Shown: positions 1 through 8,363, counted from the first letter of the stretch. The stretch: 12,602 bases of DNA from Mageeibacillus sp. UBA5436 (GCA_002427545.1 DIRM01000026.1:1-12602), one strand, 5' to 3'. Program-made: numbers and translations. The notes: generated by a model from the letters alone, not told the origin.

Positions 1-635
1 GTTTCCATATAAGGAATTTTATGTTTTTTTAATGTCCCTTCTTTTAAGTAATCAGGAATTTTTAACTCATCTGGTGAAATAAAAACAAAGTTCATGCCTT
101 TATAACGACTAAGTGCATTGACGAGAGAATGAATGGTTCGACCAAAGGTTAAATCACCACAAAAGCCGATTGTAAGATTTTCTAAACGCCCAGTTTCTTT
201 TTCAATAGTCAATAAGTCACCTAAAGTTTGAGTCGGATGATTATGGCCACCATCACCAGCATTTATAATCGGCACAACCGTTTTTCTGGCAGCTGCTAAA
301 GGAGCACCTTCTTTGGGATGACGCATAGCAATAATATCTACCAAATTTCCTACAACATGTATCGTGTCTGTAACCGTTTCGCCTTTTTGGGTGGAACTCG
401 AACTAGCATCTGCAAAACCGATAACATTACCACCTAAATCTAGCATGGCAGCTTCAAAAGATAAACGCGTTCTGGTACTCGGTTCAAAAAATAAAGTTGC
501 TAAGCGTTTGTTAGCACATGCATTTCGGTATTTATCTGGATTTTCCATTATGTTTTCTGCTAAAGAAATTAATTGATTTATTTCTTCAACACTGAGATCA
601 GAGATATCAAATAAAGATCGAATATTATCAGTCAT
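1..635 (-). CDS. pyrB: Aspartate carbamoyltransferase catalytic chain, 3' end cut by the window edge
   Basis: This enzyme condenses carbamoyl phosphate with aspartate to give N-carbamoyl-aspartate, the committed step of pyrimidine synthesis in the cytoplasm. I read the frame by hand from the ATG at 635 to base 1 and found no stop: 211 full codons of a family usually near 300 residues, so the C-terminal part of the aspartate-binding domain is outside the window. Visible motifs are FFEPSTRTR at residues 49-57 (carbamoyl phosphate loop), SSSSTQKGE at 78-86 with the mobile-loop lysine K84, RHP at 105-107, HPTQTLGD at 133-140, and GDLTFGRT at 160-167 with R166. All the active-site positions known from the E. 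coli enzyme in this part are kept. The ATG lies inside the end of pyrE (8-base overlap) without a clear Shine-Dalgarno, which suggests translational coupling. Whether a regulatory chain (pyrI) follows cannot be seen. Confidence 0.96.
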   Translation of the reverse strand, partial: MTDNIRSLFDISDLSVEEINQLISLAENIMENPDKYRNACANKRLATLFFEPSTRTRLSFEAAMLDLGGNVIGFADASSSSTQKGETVTDTIHVVGNLVDIIAMRHPKEGAPLAAARKTVVPIINAGDGGHNHPTQTLGDLLTIEKETGRLENLTIGFCGDLTFGRTIHSLVNALSRYKGMNFVFISPDELKIPDYLKEGTLKKHKIPYME

Positions 636-1266
636 TTCTAAACCAGCTTTCGTCTTTGGGATTATCTCTAAAAGCAAGAATTTTTTCTACATCTTGCTCT
701 TCGATTAAATTCTTCTGAGTAGCAACTTTACATACGGTATCAATATCCGAAAGACTTAATACTTTTAAACTATTTTTCTTGAAAGTCTCTTCGGCTTTTT
801 TCATCTTATAAGTAAAAATACTGATAATTCCTAGTACCTCTATCCCAGCTTCTTCTAAAGCCGAAACGCTTTGCATAACACTGCCGCCAGTTGAAATTAA
901 ATCCTCAATAATAACTGTTTTTTGTCCAGCTTTTATGCGCCCTTCAATTTTGTTTTGTCGGCCATGATCTTTATTAGAAGAACGTACATAACCCATAGGC
1001 AAATGAAGTAAATGTGCAGCAATTGCAGCATGAGCTATACCAGCCGTTGCTGTTCCCATCAAAATGTCAGCTTCTGGGAACTCTTGTTTTACTGTTTCTG
1101 CAATAGCTTGTTCTACAATATCTCTTTCATTTTCAGATGTGAGAATCAAACGATTATCGCAATAAATTGGACTTTTGATTCCCGATGCCCAAGTAAAAGG
1201 TTTGTTTGGGCTTAAAAAAACTGCTTCTATATCTAAGAGAAGCTCAGCTATTCTTTCTTTTAACAT
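628..1266 (-). CDS. pyrE: Orotate phosphoribosyltransferase
   Basis: The enzyme joins orotate to PRPP to form orotidine 5'-monophosphate, the fifth step of UMP synthesis. The protein is about 212 residues, normal for bacterial PyrE. The PRPP-binding motif VIIEDLISTGGS is at about residues 118-129, and the flexible catalytic loop VRSSNKDHGRQ is at about 94-104. In that loop the lysines that follow the arginine in the Salmonella (RKEAK) and Bacillus-type (RSKxK) loops are replaced by serines, while the later Lys-Asp-His-Gly is kept; the family comparison is from memory. The N-terminal FTWASGIKSPIY segment is typical of the family. I chose the ATG at 1264-1266. A TTG at 1270-1272 is in frame and would add two residues, but it sits only 4 bases from the strong GGAGG, whereas the ATG is 10 bases away. 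The gene starts 58 bases after pyrF and its end overlaps pyrB. Confidence 0.96.
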   Translation of the reverse strand: MLKERIAELLLDIEAVFLSPNKPFTWASGIKSPIYCDNRLILTSENERDIVEQAIAETVKQEFPEADILMGTATAGIAHAAIAAHLLHLPMGYVRSSNKDHGRQNKIEGRIKAGQKTVIIEDLISTGGSVMQSVSALEEAGIEVLGIISIFTYKMKKAEETFKKNSLKVLSLSDIDTVCKVATQKNLIEEQDVEKILAFRDNPKDESWFRND

Positions 1267-1276
1267 GATCAAAATT

Positions 1277-1281
1277 CCTCC
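1277..1281 (-). promoter_or_regulatory. Ribosome binding site of pyrE (GGAGG)
   Basis: The minus strand reads GGAGGAATTTTGATCATG. The GGAGG is 4 bases from an in-frame TTG and 10 from the ATG. Both spacings lie slightly outside the usual 5-9, so the start is ambiguous by two codons; the ATG is preferred because of the codon itself. Confidence 0.7.
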
Positions 1282-1324
1282 AAAATTTTAATTTATAATA
1301 TAAAAGTGCAAAATTGAAATTCTA

Positions 1325-2026
1325 TTATCCTAAAAAGTCTTTTAAACATCTTTGATATTGCTCGACTGGATTGTTTGCTTTTGTAATTGGCCTACCAACT
1401 ACAATATAGTCACAGCCTGCATCCTTCGCCTTAAGTGGCGTCATGACCCTTTTTTGATCATCTTTGCCTTGTTCATCTGCAAAACGAATACCTGGAGTCA
1501 CCGTTAAAAAATCTTGGCCACAGGCTTCTTTAATTTTTAAAGCTTCTAAAGGTGAGCAAACTACGCCATCTAAGCCGTTTGATTCCGCATTTTGAGCATA
1601 ATGAATCACCGTATCTAGCATATTATTTTGAATTAACAATTCATTCTCGAGCATATTTTGATCCGTAGAAGTCAATTGTGTCACCGCAATAACTAATGGT
1701 CTTTGTCCTTCACCTGTATTTAAACCTTCGAGTGCTTGACGCATCATCTCAGAACCACCTGCTGCATGTAAATTTATCATATCAACTTTAAGATTTGCTA
1801 AAACTTTAAAGGCACTTTTTACAGTATTGGGAATATCATGTAATTTTAAATCTAAAAAAATCGGATGACCTAAAGCCTTGATTTCTCTAACGATATCTGG
1901 GCCTTCAGCATAGAAAAGTTCCATTCCTATTTTGACATATGGTTTTCTATCATTAAATTGTTTAAGAAATTCTAATGTTTTTTGTTTACTTGGAAAATCA
2001 CAAGCGATAATCACATCTTTTGGCAT
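1325..2026 (-). CDS. pyrF: Orotidine 5'-phosphate decarboxylase
   Basis: The enzyme decarboxylates OMP to UMP, the last step of the de novo pathway. It is a 233-residue single-domain TIM barrel, the usual size for the bacterial enzyme. The catalytic Asp-Lys-Asp set is in FLDLKLHDIPNT at residues 57-68 (D59, K61, D64), and the partner lysine K32 is in VKIGMELF. The phosphate-binding motifs TPGIR (177-181) and VVGRPIT (209-215) are present. The ATG at 2024-2026 is preceded by AGAAGG at 5 bases. The gene begins 49 bases after pyrD and ends 58 bases before the pyrE ATG, inside the same run of genes. Nothing odd is visible. Confidence 0.97.
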   Translation of the reverse strand: MPKDVIIACDFPSKQKTLEFLKQFNDRKPYVKIGMELFYAEGPDIVREIKALGHPIFLDLKLHDIPNTVKSAFKVLANLKVDMINLHAAGGSEMMRQALEGLNTGEGQRPLVIAVTQLTSTDQNMLENELLIQNNMLDTVIHYAQNAESNGLDGVVCSPLEALKIKEACGQDFLTVTPGIRFADEQGKDDQKRVMTPLKAKDAGCDYIVVGRPITKANNPVEQYQRCLKDFLG

Positions 2027-2075
2027 AACAACCTTCTTTCATTTTTTACTTTTATTTCTTTTGGGATATTAAAAC

Positions 2076-2996
2076 TTAAGATTCCACATGAGCTTTACCT
2101 ACCATTTCGGTTAGCTTATTAATATTTAATTTTTCGCATAAGATTGCTAAATCATCAATAATTTTAGGACAGATCCAAGGATCAATCAAATTAGCAGCAC
2201 CAATTTGTACGGCGCTTGCTCCAGCTAACATCATTTCGATAACATCTTCTGCTTTCATAATACCGCCTATGCCAATAATTGGGATATTGACAGCTTGATA
2301 CACCTGATAAACCATTCTTAATGCTATAGGGAAAATGGCAGGTCCTGAAAGACCACCTGTAATATTTTTAAGTATTGGTCTTTGTTCTTTGATATCAATT
2401 CGCATGCCAAGCAAAGTATTAATTAAACTAATACCATCAGCTCCTGCTTGTTCACAAGCTTTTGCCATTTCTACTATATCTGTGACATTCGGTGACAATT
2501 TAATATAAACAGGTTTCGTCGAAACCTGCTTTACAGCTTTTGTCACTTCAGCTGCTAATTTTGGATCCGTACCAAAACTCATGCCCCCACCTTTAACATT
2601 AGGACAAGAAATATTAATTTCCAAGATTTCGATTTGATCAATCTGAGATAATCTTTGACTACATTCCACATATTCATCTATAGAAAATCCACTAATATTT
2701 GCAATAATAGGCTTTGTAAATATATTTTTTAAATTTGGAATTTCATTTTCAATGACTTTGTCTAAACCTGGATTTTGTAAACCTACGGCATTGAGCATAC
2801 CGCTCGCAGTTTCTGCAATGCGAGGAGTTTCATTACCGAGTCTTGGTTCTAAAGTAATGCCTTTAATGGAGATGGAACCCAATTTATTTAAATCATATAG
2901 TTCAGCATATTCTTGTCCATAGCCGAAAGTACCTGAGGCAGGAATAATTGGATTATCTAATTTTAAATCACCTAATTTTACAGAAAGATCTACCAT
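2076..2996 (-). CDS. pyrD: Dihydroorotate dehydrogenase, class 1B catalytic subunit
   Basis: This FMN subunit oxidizes dihydroorotate to orotate and, in the class 1B enzyme, passes electrons to NAD+ through PyrK. The protein is 306 residues, typical of the class. The active-site base is cysteine C131 in NISCPNVKGGG (128-138), which separates it from the membrane-bound class 2 enzymes that use serine. Other matches are PASGTFGYG (19-27), SIKG with lysine K45, NAVGLQNPG (69-77), and the FMN phosphate region IGIGGI (241-246) with QIGAA (264-268). I place the start at the ATG at 2994-2996, which has AGGAGG 7 bases upstream; an in-frame TTG at 3033-3035 would add 13 residues of poor similarity inside pyrK. 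The start overlaps the end of pyrK by 7 bases (ATGGTAG), fitting coupled synthesis of the two subunits. Confidence 0.96.
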   Translation of the reverse strand: MVDLSVKLGDLKLDNPIIPASGTFGYGQEYAELYDLNKLGSISIKGITLEPRLGNETPRIAETASGMLNAVGLQNPGLDKVIENEIPNLKNIFTKPIIANISGFSIDEYVECSQRLSQIDQIEILEINISCPNVKGGGMSFGTDPKLAAEVTKAVKQVSTKPVYIKLSPNVTDIVEMAKACEQAGADGISLINTLLGMRIDIKEQRPILKNITGGLSGPAIFPIALRMVYQVYQAVNIPIIGIGGIMKAEDVIEMMLAGASAVQIGAANLIDPWICPKIIDDLAILCEKLNINKLTEMVGKAHVES

Positions 2997-3751
2997 ACAA
3001 TTTCCTCCTGCATAAAGATTGGCCCTTCTAAACAAACTCTTTTATAGCCTTTATCTGTATTTGTTTTTATTGAACAGCCCATACAACCTCCAAAACCACA
3101 GCCCATTCTTTCTTCAAAAGAATATTGGCCGTCTGGAATTTTTAATTGTGATAAAGCTTTGAGCATTGGTTTAGGGCCACAGGTAAACAAATAATCCGTT
3201 TTGGGAAAGTACTTTTTAATGCTGTCGGTGACAAAACCTTTTTCTGCAAAGCTACCATCATCCGTCGTTACTTTAAAATTAAGGTTTAAGGCTTCAAATT
3301 GATTTAGATAAAACACTTCTGCTTTTGTTGCATAGCCTAATACAATATTAGGCTTATAACCCGCTCTTATTAAGGTTTTTGCAAGAATATAAAGTGGCGG
3401 TATTCCCACTCCTCCGCCTGCAATTAAGATATTTTTCGGTTTTTTCTCTTCCAATTTTGAGATTTGAAAACCATTACCTAAAGGCATCAGTAAATCTAAG
3501 GTTGAACCTTTCTCTAATGCACTTAAGCATTTTGTACCTTCGCCAATCACTTTATAAATTAAAATAATTGTTTTTTCATTCAAATCATAATCACATATGG
3601 AGATAGGCCGACGTAAGAATAGTTCTGGAATTTTGATATTTGTAAATTGCCCAGCTACTATTTGAGGTAATTCTTGAAATTGTAATTTCAGCTCAAATAT
3701 ATTGGTAGCAATCTCTTTATTATGGATAATATTGGCTTGCAAATCTTTCAA
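2990..3751 (-). CDS. pyrK: Dihydroorotate dehydrogenase electron-transfer subunit (FAD, [2Fe-2S])
   Basis: PyrK carries FAD and a [2Fe-2S] cluster and moves electrons from PyrD to NAD+; two copies of each subunit form the class 1B enzyme. The 253-residue protein has the ferredoxin-reductase-like layout. The FAD-binding RRPISI is at 47-52, the nucleotide-binding AGGGVGIPPL at 111-120, and the NAD domain CGPKPM at 191-196. The C-terminal cluster cysteines are C218, C223, C226 and C240 in the CxxxxCxxC...C pattern of this family. The start is a TTG at 3749-3751 with GAGG 7 bases upstream; the next in-frame methionine is at residue 89, beyond the FAD motif, so no ATG start is possible without losing the domain. 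It begins 18 bases after the carB stop and overlaps pyrD by 7 bases. Confidence 0.96.
   Translation of the reverse strand: MKDLQANIIHNKEIATNIFELKLQFQELPQIVAGQFTNIKIPELFLRRPISICDYDLNEKTIILIYKVIGEGTKCLSALEKGSTLDLLMPLGNGFQISKLEEKKPKNILIAGGGVGIPPLYILAKTLIRAGYKPNIVLGYATKAEVFYLNQFEALNLNFKVTTDDGSFAEKGFVTDSIKKYFPKTDYLFTCGPKPMLKALSQLKIPDGQYSFEERMGCGFGGCMGCSIKTNTDKGYKRVCLEGPIFMQEEIVW
3004..3009 (-). promoter_or_regulatory. Ribosome binding site of pyrD inside the end of pyrK
   Basis: AGGAGG on the minus strand lies 7 bases before the pyrD ATG and inside the last codons of pyrK. Its spacing decides the pyrD start against the longer in-frame TTG at 3033-3035. Confidence 0.85.
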
Positions 3752-3758
3752 GTTAAAA

Positions 3759-3764
3759 CCTCAT
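3759..3764 (-). promoter_or_regulatory. Ribosome binding site for the TTG start of pyrK
   Basis: The 18-base carB-pyrK gap reads AAGAAATGAGGTTTTAAC and is followed directly by TTG. The GAGG is 7 bases from the TTG, which supports the TTG as the true start. The ATG within the same gap is out of use: its own frame meets TAA after two more codons. Confidence 0.75.
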
Positions 3765-3769
3765 TTCTT

Positions 3770-6700
3770 CTATTCATTATACTGTTTATCTGCATCAATC
3801 GTTGAAATGCCAATTGTAATTTCTTCTAAGACATCTAATAGGACAGAAACTGTTTCTAGAGCGGTAAATGTCGTTACATTATTCTCAGCAGCACAGCTAC
3901 GAATAATAAAACCATCTGAACGCTGCTCATCTGAGCTAGGATTACGTGTATTAATCACATAAGTAACATGCCCTTGGCGAATGGACTCTATAATTTCATC
4001 TGATCCTTCGCTGATTTTAGCTCTGGCTCTAGTTCTAATACCATTCTGTTTTAAAAATTCTGCTGTTCCTTTTGTAGCTTCAATATTAAAACCAATATTG
4101 TAAAATCTTTTAATCAAAGGTAAGGCTTTGGCTTTATCTCGATCGGCAATGGTAACAAAAACAGTTCCATAATTACTTACTCTCATATTGGAAGCTTGCA
4201 AGGCTTTATATAAAGCACGTGTTAATTTATTATCATATCCAATAGCTTCACCTGTTGATTTCATCTCAGGTGATAAATAAGAATCGGCACCTGCCAATTT
4301 TGCAAATGAAAAAGCTGGTGATTTAACATACCATCTCTCAGCTTGTTTAGGATAAACAAAACCAATGCCTTGTTCTCTTAAGTTTTTGCCAAGCATGACT
4401 TTTGTAGCAATATCTGCTAATGAATAGCCAGAAGATTTTGAAATAAATGGAACGGTTCTTGAAGATCTTGGATTAACCTCAATGACGTAAACATAATCTC
4501 TTTCTGTGATTATAAATTGAATATTGAAAAGACCAATAATACCAATTTCTAAACCTAGCTTAACGGTGTATCCAACAATTTTTTGCATGGCTTCATCACT
4601 TATGCCAAAGGCAGGATAAACAGAAATACTATCACCTGAATGAATACCTGTTCTTTCAATATGTTGAATGATACCAGGGACAAAAACATTTTCGCCATCG
4701 CAAACAGCATCAACTTCAACTTCTATTCCAGATATATATTTATCTACCAAAACTGGTTTGGTTGTATCGATTTCAACCGCAGTTTTAAGATAATGTTTTA
4801 AAGAATCTTTAGAACTGACAATCTCCATGGCTCTGCCGCCAAGAACATAACTGGGGCGAACCAAGACTGGATAACCAATTTTTTCAGCTACTTCTAATCC
4901 TTTGTCAATATCCGTCACGGCTTTGCCTATAGGTTGAGGAATTTCTAAAGTTTGCATGACTTTTTCAAAAGCATCACGATTTTCAGCTTTTTCTATAGCT
5001 ATTTGATCTGTGCCTAAAATTGGAACATTTAAAGCTGTTAGATCAGAGCAAAGATTAATTGCGGTTTGTCCACCTAATGTCACAATAACACCTTTTGGTT
5101 TTTCCTTCTCTATGACATTCATGACATCTTCAATTGTTAAAGGTTCAAAATAGAGTTTATCGCTAATCGTATAATCGGTTGAAACGGTTTCAGGATTATT
5201 ATTGACTACAATGGCCTGGTATCCCATTTTTTGGATACTCCATACGGCATGAACCGTTGAATAGTCAAATTCAACGCCTTGTCCAATCCGAATCGGGCCC
5301 GAACCTAATACCAAGATTTTTTTGGCCTCTGATTGTTCTTCAGAACTGTCAATATTATTATTTATTTCATGATAAGTAGAATAAAAATAAGGAATTTTTT
5401 GATTTTCAATGCCTATTTCTTTTGGTTGTGTCGATATACTTTGAAAAGATGGAACGATTCCATTTGAAATTCTTTCTTTAATAATCTCTAAGGTTTCTTG
5501 ATTTGTTCTTTTCGCTATATAAGAATCTGAAAAACCCAATTTTTTTAATTGTTTAAGTTCTTCTAAATTAATCTCTGTATTTTCTAATAATAATTCAGAA
5601 TCGATTATCTTTTTTATCTTCTCAAGGAAAAGCAATGTGATTTTTGTAATATTTTGAATTTCTTTTAAATCGATACCACGACGAATCAATTCAGCTATTG
5701 CAAAGATCTGATCATCACGTGTCTCTGAAATATAGTCTCGTAATTTTTCTGTGGAATAGTCATCAAATTTATCAAGATAAAGATGATCAGCACCTATTTC
5801 TAAAGATCTGACTCCTTTGAGCAATGCTTCTTCAAAATTTGTACCGATGCTCATGATCTCGCCAGTAGCTTTCATTTGAGTCGATAATCTATTTGATGCC
5901 GTAACAAATTTATCAAAGGGAAATCTTGGAAATTTAACAACTGTATAATTTACTTCTGGCTCATAATTAACATTTCTGCCGCTAATTATAATTTCATCTA
6001 AAGACATACCTACAGCAATTTTAGCCGAAACAAAAGCAATCGGATACGCTGTCGCTTTTGATGCTAAGGCAGATGAACGAGAAACACGCGGATTAACTTC
6101 AATCAAATAATATTCTTTTGTTTCCGGATGTAAGGCATATTGAACATTACAGCCACCTGCAATTTTTAGCTCTCGGATGATTTTCAAGGCACTATTTTTA
6201 AGCATTTCATGTATTTCTGGACTTAAACTTTGATCTGGTGCGACGACAATAGAATCTCCGGTATGCACACCTACTGGATCCACGTTTTCCATACAGCAAA
6301 TGGCTAAGGCTATGTCATTATGATCACGCATCACTTCAAATTCTATCTCTTTATAACCTTTGACACTTTTTTCGATGAGAACTTGATGAACTGGTGAGAG
6401 ATCTAAAGCATGCTTTGCAATCTCTTTTAATTCATTATAATCTTTTGCAAATCCGCCGCCTGTACCACCTAAGGTAAAAGCAGGTCTTAAAATAATTGGA
6501 TAACCTATGTTTTCAGCAATAGCAGCTGCTTCTTCGATATTATAAGCAACTTCTGCTGGTAAAACTGGTTCATTAATTTTTTGACAAAATGCACGAAATA
6601 ATTCTCTATCTTCCGCCTGATCAATGCTCTCTAAATCTGTACCTAATAACTTAACCTGACATTCTTTTAAAACGCCTTTTTCGCTTAATTGCATAGCTAA

Positions 6701-6991
6701 ATTCAGGCCAGTCTGACCACCAAAACTAGGTAAAAGCGCATCTGGTCTTTCATGTCTAATGATTCGAGCAATATATTCTAAAGTTAAAGGTTCCATATAG
6801 ACTTTATCTGCTATATGAGTATCTGTCATGATTGTAGCGGGATTGGAATTTGCTAAAATGACTTGATAGCCTTCTTCTCTTAAAGCAATACAAGCTTGTG
6901 TACCTGCATAGTCAAATTCTGCAGCCTGTCCAATAACAATAGGACCTGACCCAATAATTAATATTTTCTGAATGTCTTTATTTTTTGGCAT
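3770..6991 (-). CDS. carB: Carbamoyl-phosphate synthase large chain
   Basis: This chain makes carbamoyl phosphate from bicarbonate, two ATP and ammonia delivered by the small chain CarA. At 1073 residues it is full length and shows the internal duplication: GSGPIVIGQAAEFDYAG at 14-30 is matched by GSGPIRIGQGVEFDYS at 563-578, and EVNPRVSRSSALASKAT (298-314) by EVNPRSSRTVPFISKSS (838-854). Each half has an ATP-grasp domain with its glycine-rich loop (LGGTGGG 174-180; LGGRAME 717-723). The C-terminal MGS-like allosteric domain spans about 940-1073. Residues matching the E. coli UMP/IMP pocket are kept (K953, T973, T976, K992, N1014), so UMP feedback is plausible. The ATG at 6989-6991 has AGAGG 10 bases upstream. 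It follows pyrC by 34 bases, with no carA between or nearby, which is unusual. Confidence 0.98.
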   Translation of the reverse strand: MPKNKDIQKILIIGSGPIVIGQAAEFDYAGTQACIALREEGYQVILANSNPATIMTDTHIADKVYMEPLTLEYIARIIRHERPDALLPSFGGQTGLNLAMQLSEKGVLKECQVKLLGTDLESIDQAEDRELFRAFCQKINEPVLPAEVAYNIEEAAAIAENIGYPIILRPAFTLGGTGGGFAKDYNELKEIAKHALDLSPVHQVLIEKSVKGYKEIEFEVMRDHNDIALAICCMENVDPVGVHTGDSIVVAPDQSLSPEIHEMLKNSALKIIRELKIAGGCNVQYALHPETKEYYLIEVNPRVSRSSALASKATAYPIAFVSAKIAVGMSLDEIIISGRNVNYEPEVNYTVVKFPRFPFDKFVTASNRLSTQMKATGEIMSIGTNFEEALLKGVRSLEIGADHLYLDKFDDYSTEKLRDYISETRDDQIFAIAELIRRGIDLKEIQNITKITLLFLEKIKKIIDSELLLENTEINLEELKQLKKLGFSDSYIAKRTNQETLEIIKERISNGIVPSFQSISTQPKEIGIENQKIPYFYSTYHEINNNIDSSEEQSEAKKILVLGSGPIRIGQGVEFDYSTVHAVWSIQKMGYQAIVVNNNPETVSTDYTISDKLYFEPLTIEDVMNVIEKEKPKGVIVTLGGQTAINLCSDLTALNVPILGTDQIAIEKAENRDAFEKVMQTLEIPQPIGKAVTDIDKGLEVAEKIGYPVLVRPSYVLGGRAMEIVSSKDSLKHYLKTAVEIDTTKPVLVDKYISGIEVEVDAVCDGENVFVPGIIQHIERTGIHSGDSISVYPAFGISDEAMQKIVGYTVKLGLEIGIIGLFNIQFIITERDYVYVIEVNPRSSRTVPFISKSSGYSLADIATKVMLGKNLREQGIGFVYPKQAERWYVKSPAFSFAKLAGADSYLSPEMKSTGEAIGYDNKLTRALYKALQASNMRVSNYGTVFVTIADRDKAKALPLIKRFYNIGFNIEATKGTAEFLKQNGIRTRARAKISEGSDEIIESIRQGHVTYVINTRNPSSDEQRSDGFIIRSCAAENNVTTFTALETVSVLLDVLEEITIGISTIDADKQYNE

Positions 6992-7025
6992 TTTGAACTG
7001 ACCTCTATTTTAATTTTTCCTTTTC

Positions 7026-8300
7026 TTATAAATTATTATTTCGATAAACTAATTCACCATCATAAAAAGTGTAAAGTATCTTACCTTTGACTTTTTTCTC
7101 TTCAAATGGCGTTGCTTTACCTAAGGATAGAAAATTTTCACTATTAATTTGATATTCTGCCTCTGGATCAAAAACAACAAAATCAGCCTTTTGACCAACT
7201 TTTAATTCAGTTTCTAATTTTAAAAATTGGCGTGGAGCGACAACCATTCTCTGCATTAATGTTTCTAATGATAATAAACCCGTTTGAACAAATTCTGTAT
7301 TAATTAAAGCAAAGGCAGTTTCTAAACCAACAATTCCAAAATTACTATTTAATAAGCCTTGAGATTTCTCTTTTGCGGAATGCGGCGCATGATCTGTTGC
7401 CAAGATTTCCAAAGTTCCATCTAAAAAAGCTTCGCGTATGGCGGCTTGATCTTCTTTGCTGCGAATTGGTGGATTCATTTTAAAGCGGCCTAAATCTTGT
7501 AAATCCATATCATTCATTATGAGATAATGAGGTGCCGCTTCACCACTGACTGGCAAGCCTTCTTTTTTTGCCTGTCTAATCAAGTCAACACTTTCTTTAG
7601 TGGAAACATGACAAACATTATATCGGCAGCCTGTCTGCCTTACTAATTCGATATCTCTTTTGACCATAGACCATTCACTTCTTGAAGAGATACCTGGTAA
7701 ATTATGCTGCTTAGCAAAAAGTCCATCATGAATAACACCTGGCTTTTCATCTGGAAATTCACAATGAGCTGTGATTGGTAAATTAAGCTCTTTGGCTATT
7801 TCAAAAGCCTTCAGCATTAATTCATCATTTTCTACACCAACACCATCATCAGAAAAGCCAGCTACATAAGGAGACATTTTCTTTAGTTCACTCAATTCTT
7901 TGCCTTGGCTTTGAAGAGTAATCGTACCATATGGTAAAACTTTAATTGAAGCATCACGATTAATGAGATCCAATTCTTCTTGCAAATGAACTAAGGTATC
8001 TGGATGTGGATTTAAGTTGGGCATCGTAGCAACTGCTGTAAATCCTCCAGCTGCCGCGGCTTTAGATTCTTGCTTAATGGTTGCTTTATAAGAGTAGCCC
8101 GGTTCTCTAAAATGTACATGAATATCCGCAAAGCCTTTGGAGATAAAAAAACGGTCATACCTGACGATATGACCGCTGAAATTATCTGAAAATGAAAGAT
8201 TTGGCTCGATAGCAGTTATTTTGCCATCTTCTATAAGGATATCTCTTTTAACAAATTCGCCATTTTGAAAAACATTGGGACTTTTTAATAATAGATTCAA
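7026..8300 (-). CDS. pyrC: Dihydroorotase, class I zinc amidohydrolase
   Basis: The enzyme cyclizes N-carbamoyl-aspartate to dihydroorotate, step three of the pathway. The 424-residue length fits class I dihydroorotases, which are longer than the roughly 350-residue class II enzyme of E. coli. Metal-ligand motifs are DIHVHFREPG (59-68, H61 and H63), FSDDGVGV (149-156, where the Asp replaces the carboxylated lysine of class II), AHCE (H179), CHVST (H231) and ATDHAPH (D303). MNPPIR (275-280) matches the substrate-binding asparagine region. The C-terminal KADFVVFDP strand belongs to the composite amidohydrolase domain. The start is a TTG at 8298-8300 with AGGTG 4 bases upstream; the first internal methionine is at residue 93, after the first metal motif, so an ATG start is excluded. 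It is the first gene of the pyr run, behind a 169-base spacer. Confidence 0.96.
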   Translation of the reverse strand: MNLLLKSPNVFQNGEFVKRDILIEDGKITAIEPNLSFSDNFSGHIVRYDRFFISKGFADIHVHFREPGYSYKATIKQESKAAAAGGFTAVATMPNLNPHPDTLVHLQEELDLINRDASIKVLPYGTITLQSQGKELSELKKMSPYVAGFSDDGVGVENDELMLKAFEIAKELNLPITAHCEFPDEKPGVIHDGLFAKQHNLPGISSRSEWSMVKRDIELVRQTGCRYNVCHVSTKESVDLIRQAKKEGLPVSGEAAPHYLIMNDMDLQDLGRFKMNPPIRSKEDQAAIREAFLDGTLEILATDHAPHSAKEKSQGLLNSNFGIVGLETAFALINTEFVQTGLLSLETLMQRMVVAPRQFLKLETELKVGQKADFVVFDPEAEYQINSENFLSLGKATPFEEKKVKGKILYTFYDGELVYRNNNL

Positions 8301-8304
8301 AGAG

Positions 8305-8310
8305 CACCTA
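8305..8310 (-). promoter_or_regulatory. Ribosome binding site for the TTG start of pyrC
   Basis: The minus strand reads TAGGTGCTCTTTG. AGGTG matches the 3' part of the canonical AAGGAGGTGA, which makes the short 4-base spacing acceptable. It supports initiation at TTG and marks the likely first cistron of the pyr run. Confidence 0.6.
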
Positions 8311-8363
8311 CTTTCCTATATTAACAAATTTTCATTATATTTTCTAAAAAAATCCTAACGACT

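Noticed and set aside
364..576. Plus-strand open frame of 70 codons
   Set aside because: It lies inside pyrB, whose frame on the minus strand shows all the carbamoyltransferase motifs; the plus-strand product resembles nothing.
1267..1324. Possible internal promoter in the AT-rich pyrF-pyrE gap (TTGCAC and TATTAT-like strings)
   Set aside because: The hexamers are not at a proper 16-18 base spacing, and such strings are expected by chance in this AT-rich sequence.
2997..3035. Longer pyrD start at TTG 3033-3035
   Set aside because: It would add 13 residues encoded inside pyrK. The ATG at 2994-2996 has an AGGAGG at ideal spacing and gives the family's normal N-terminus.
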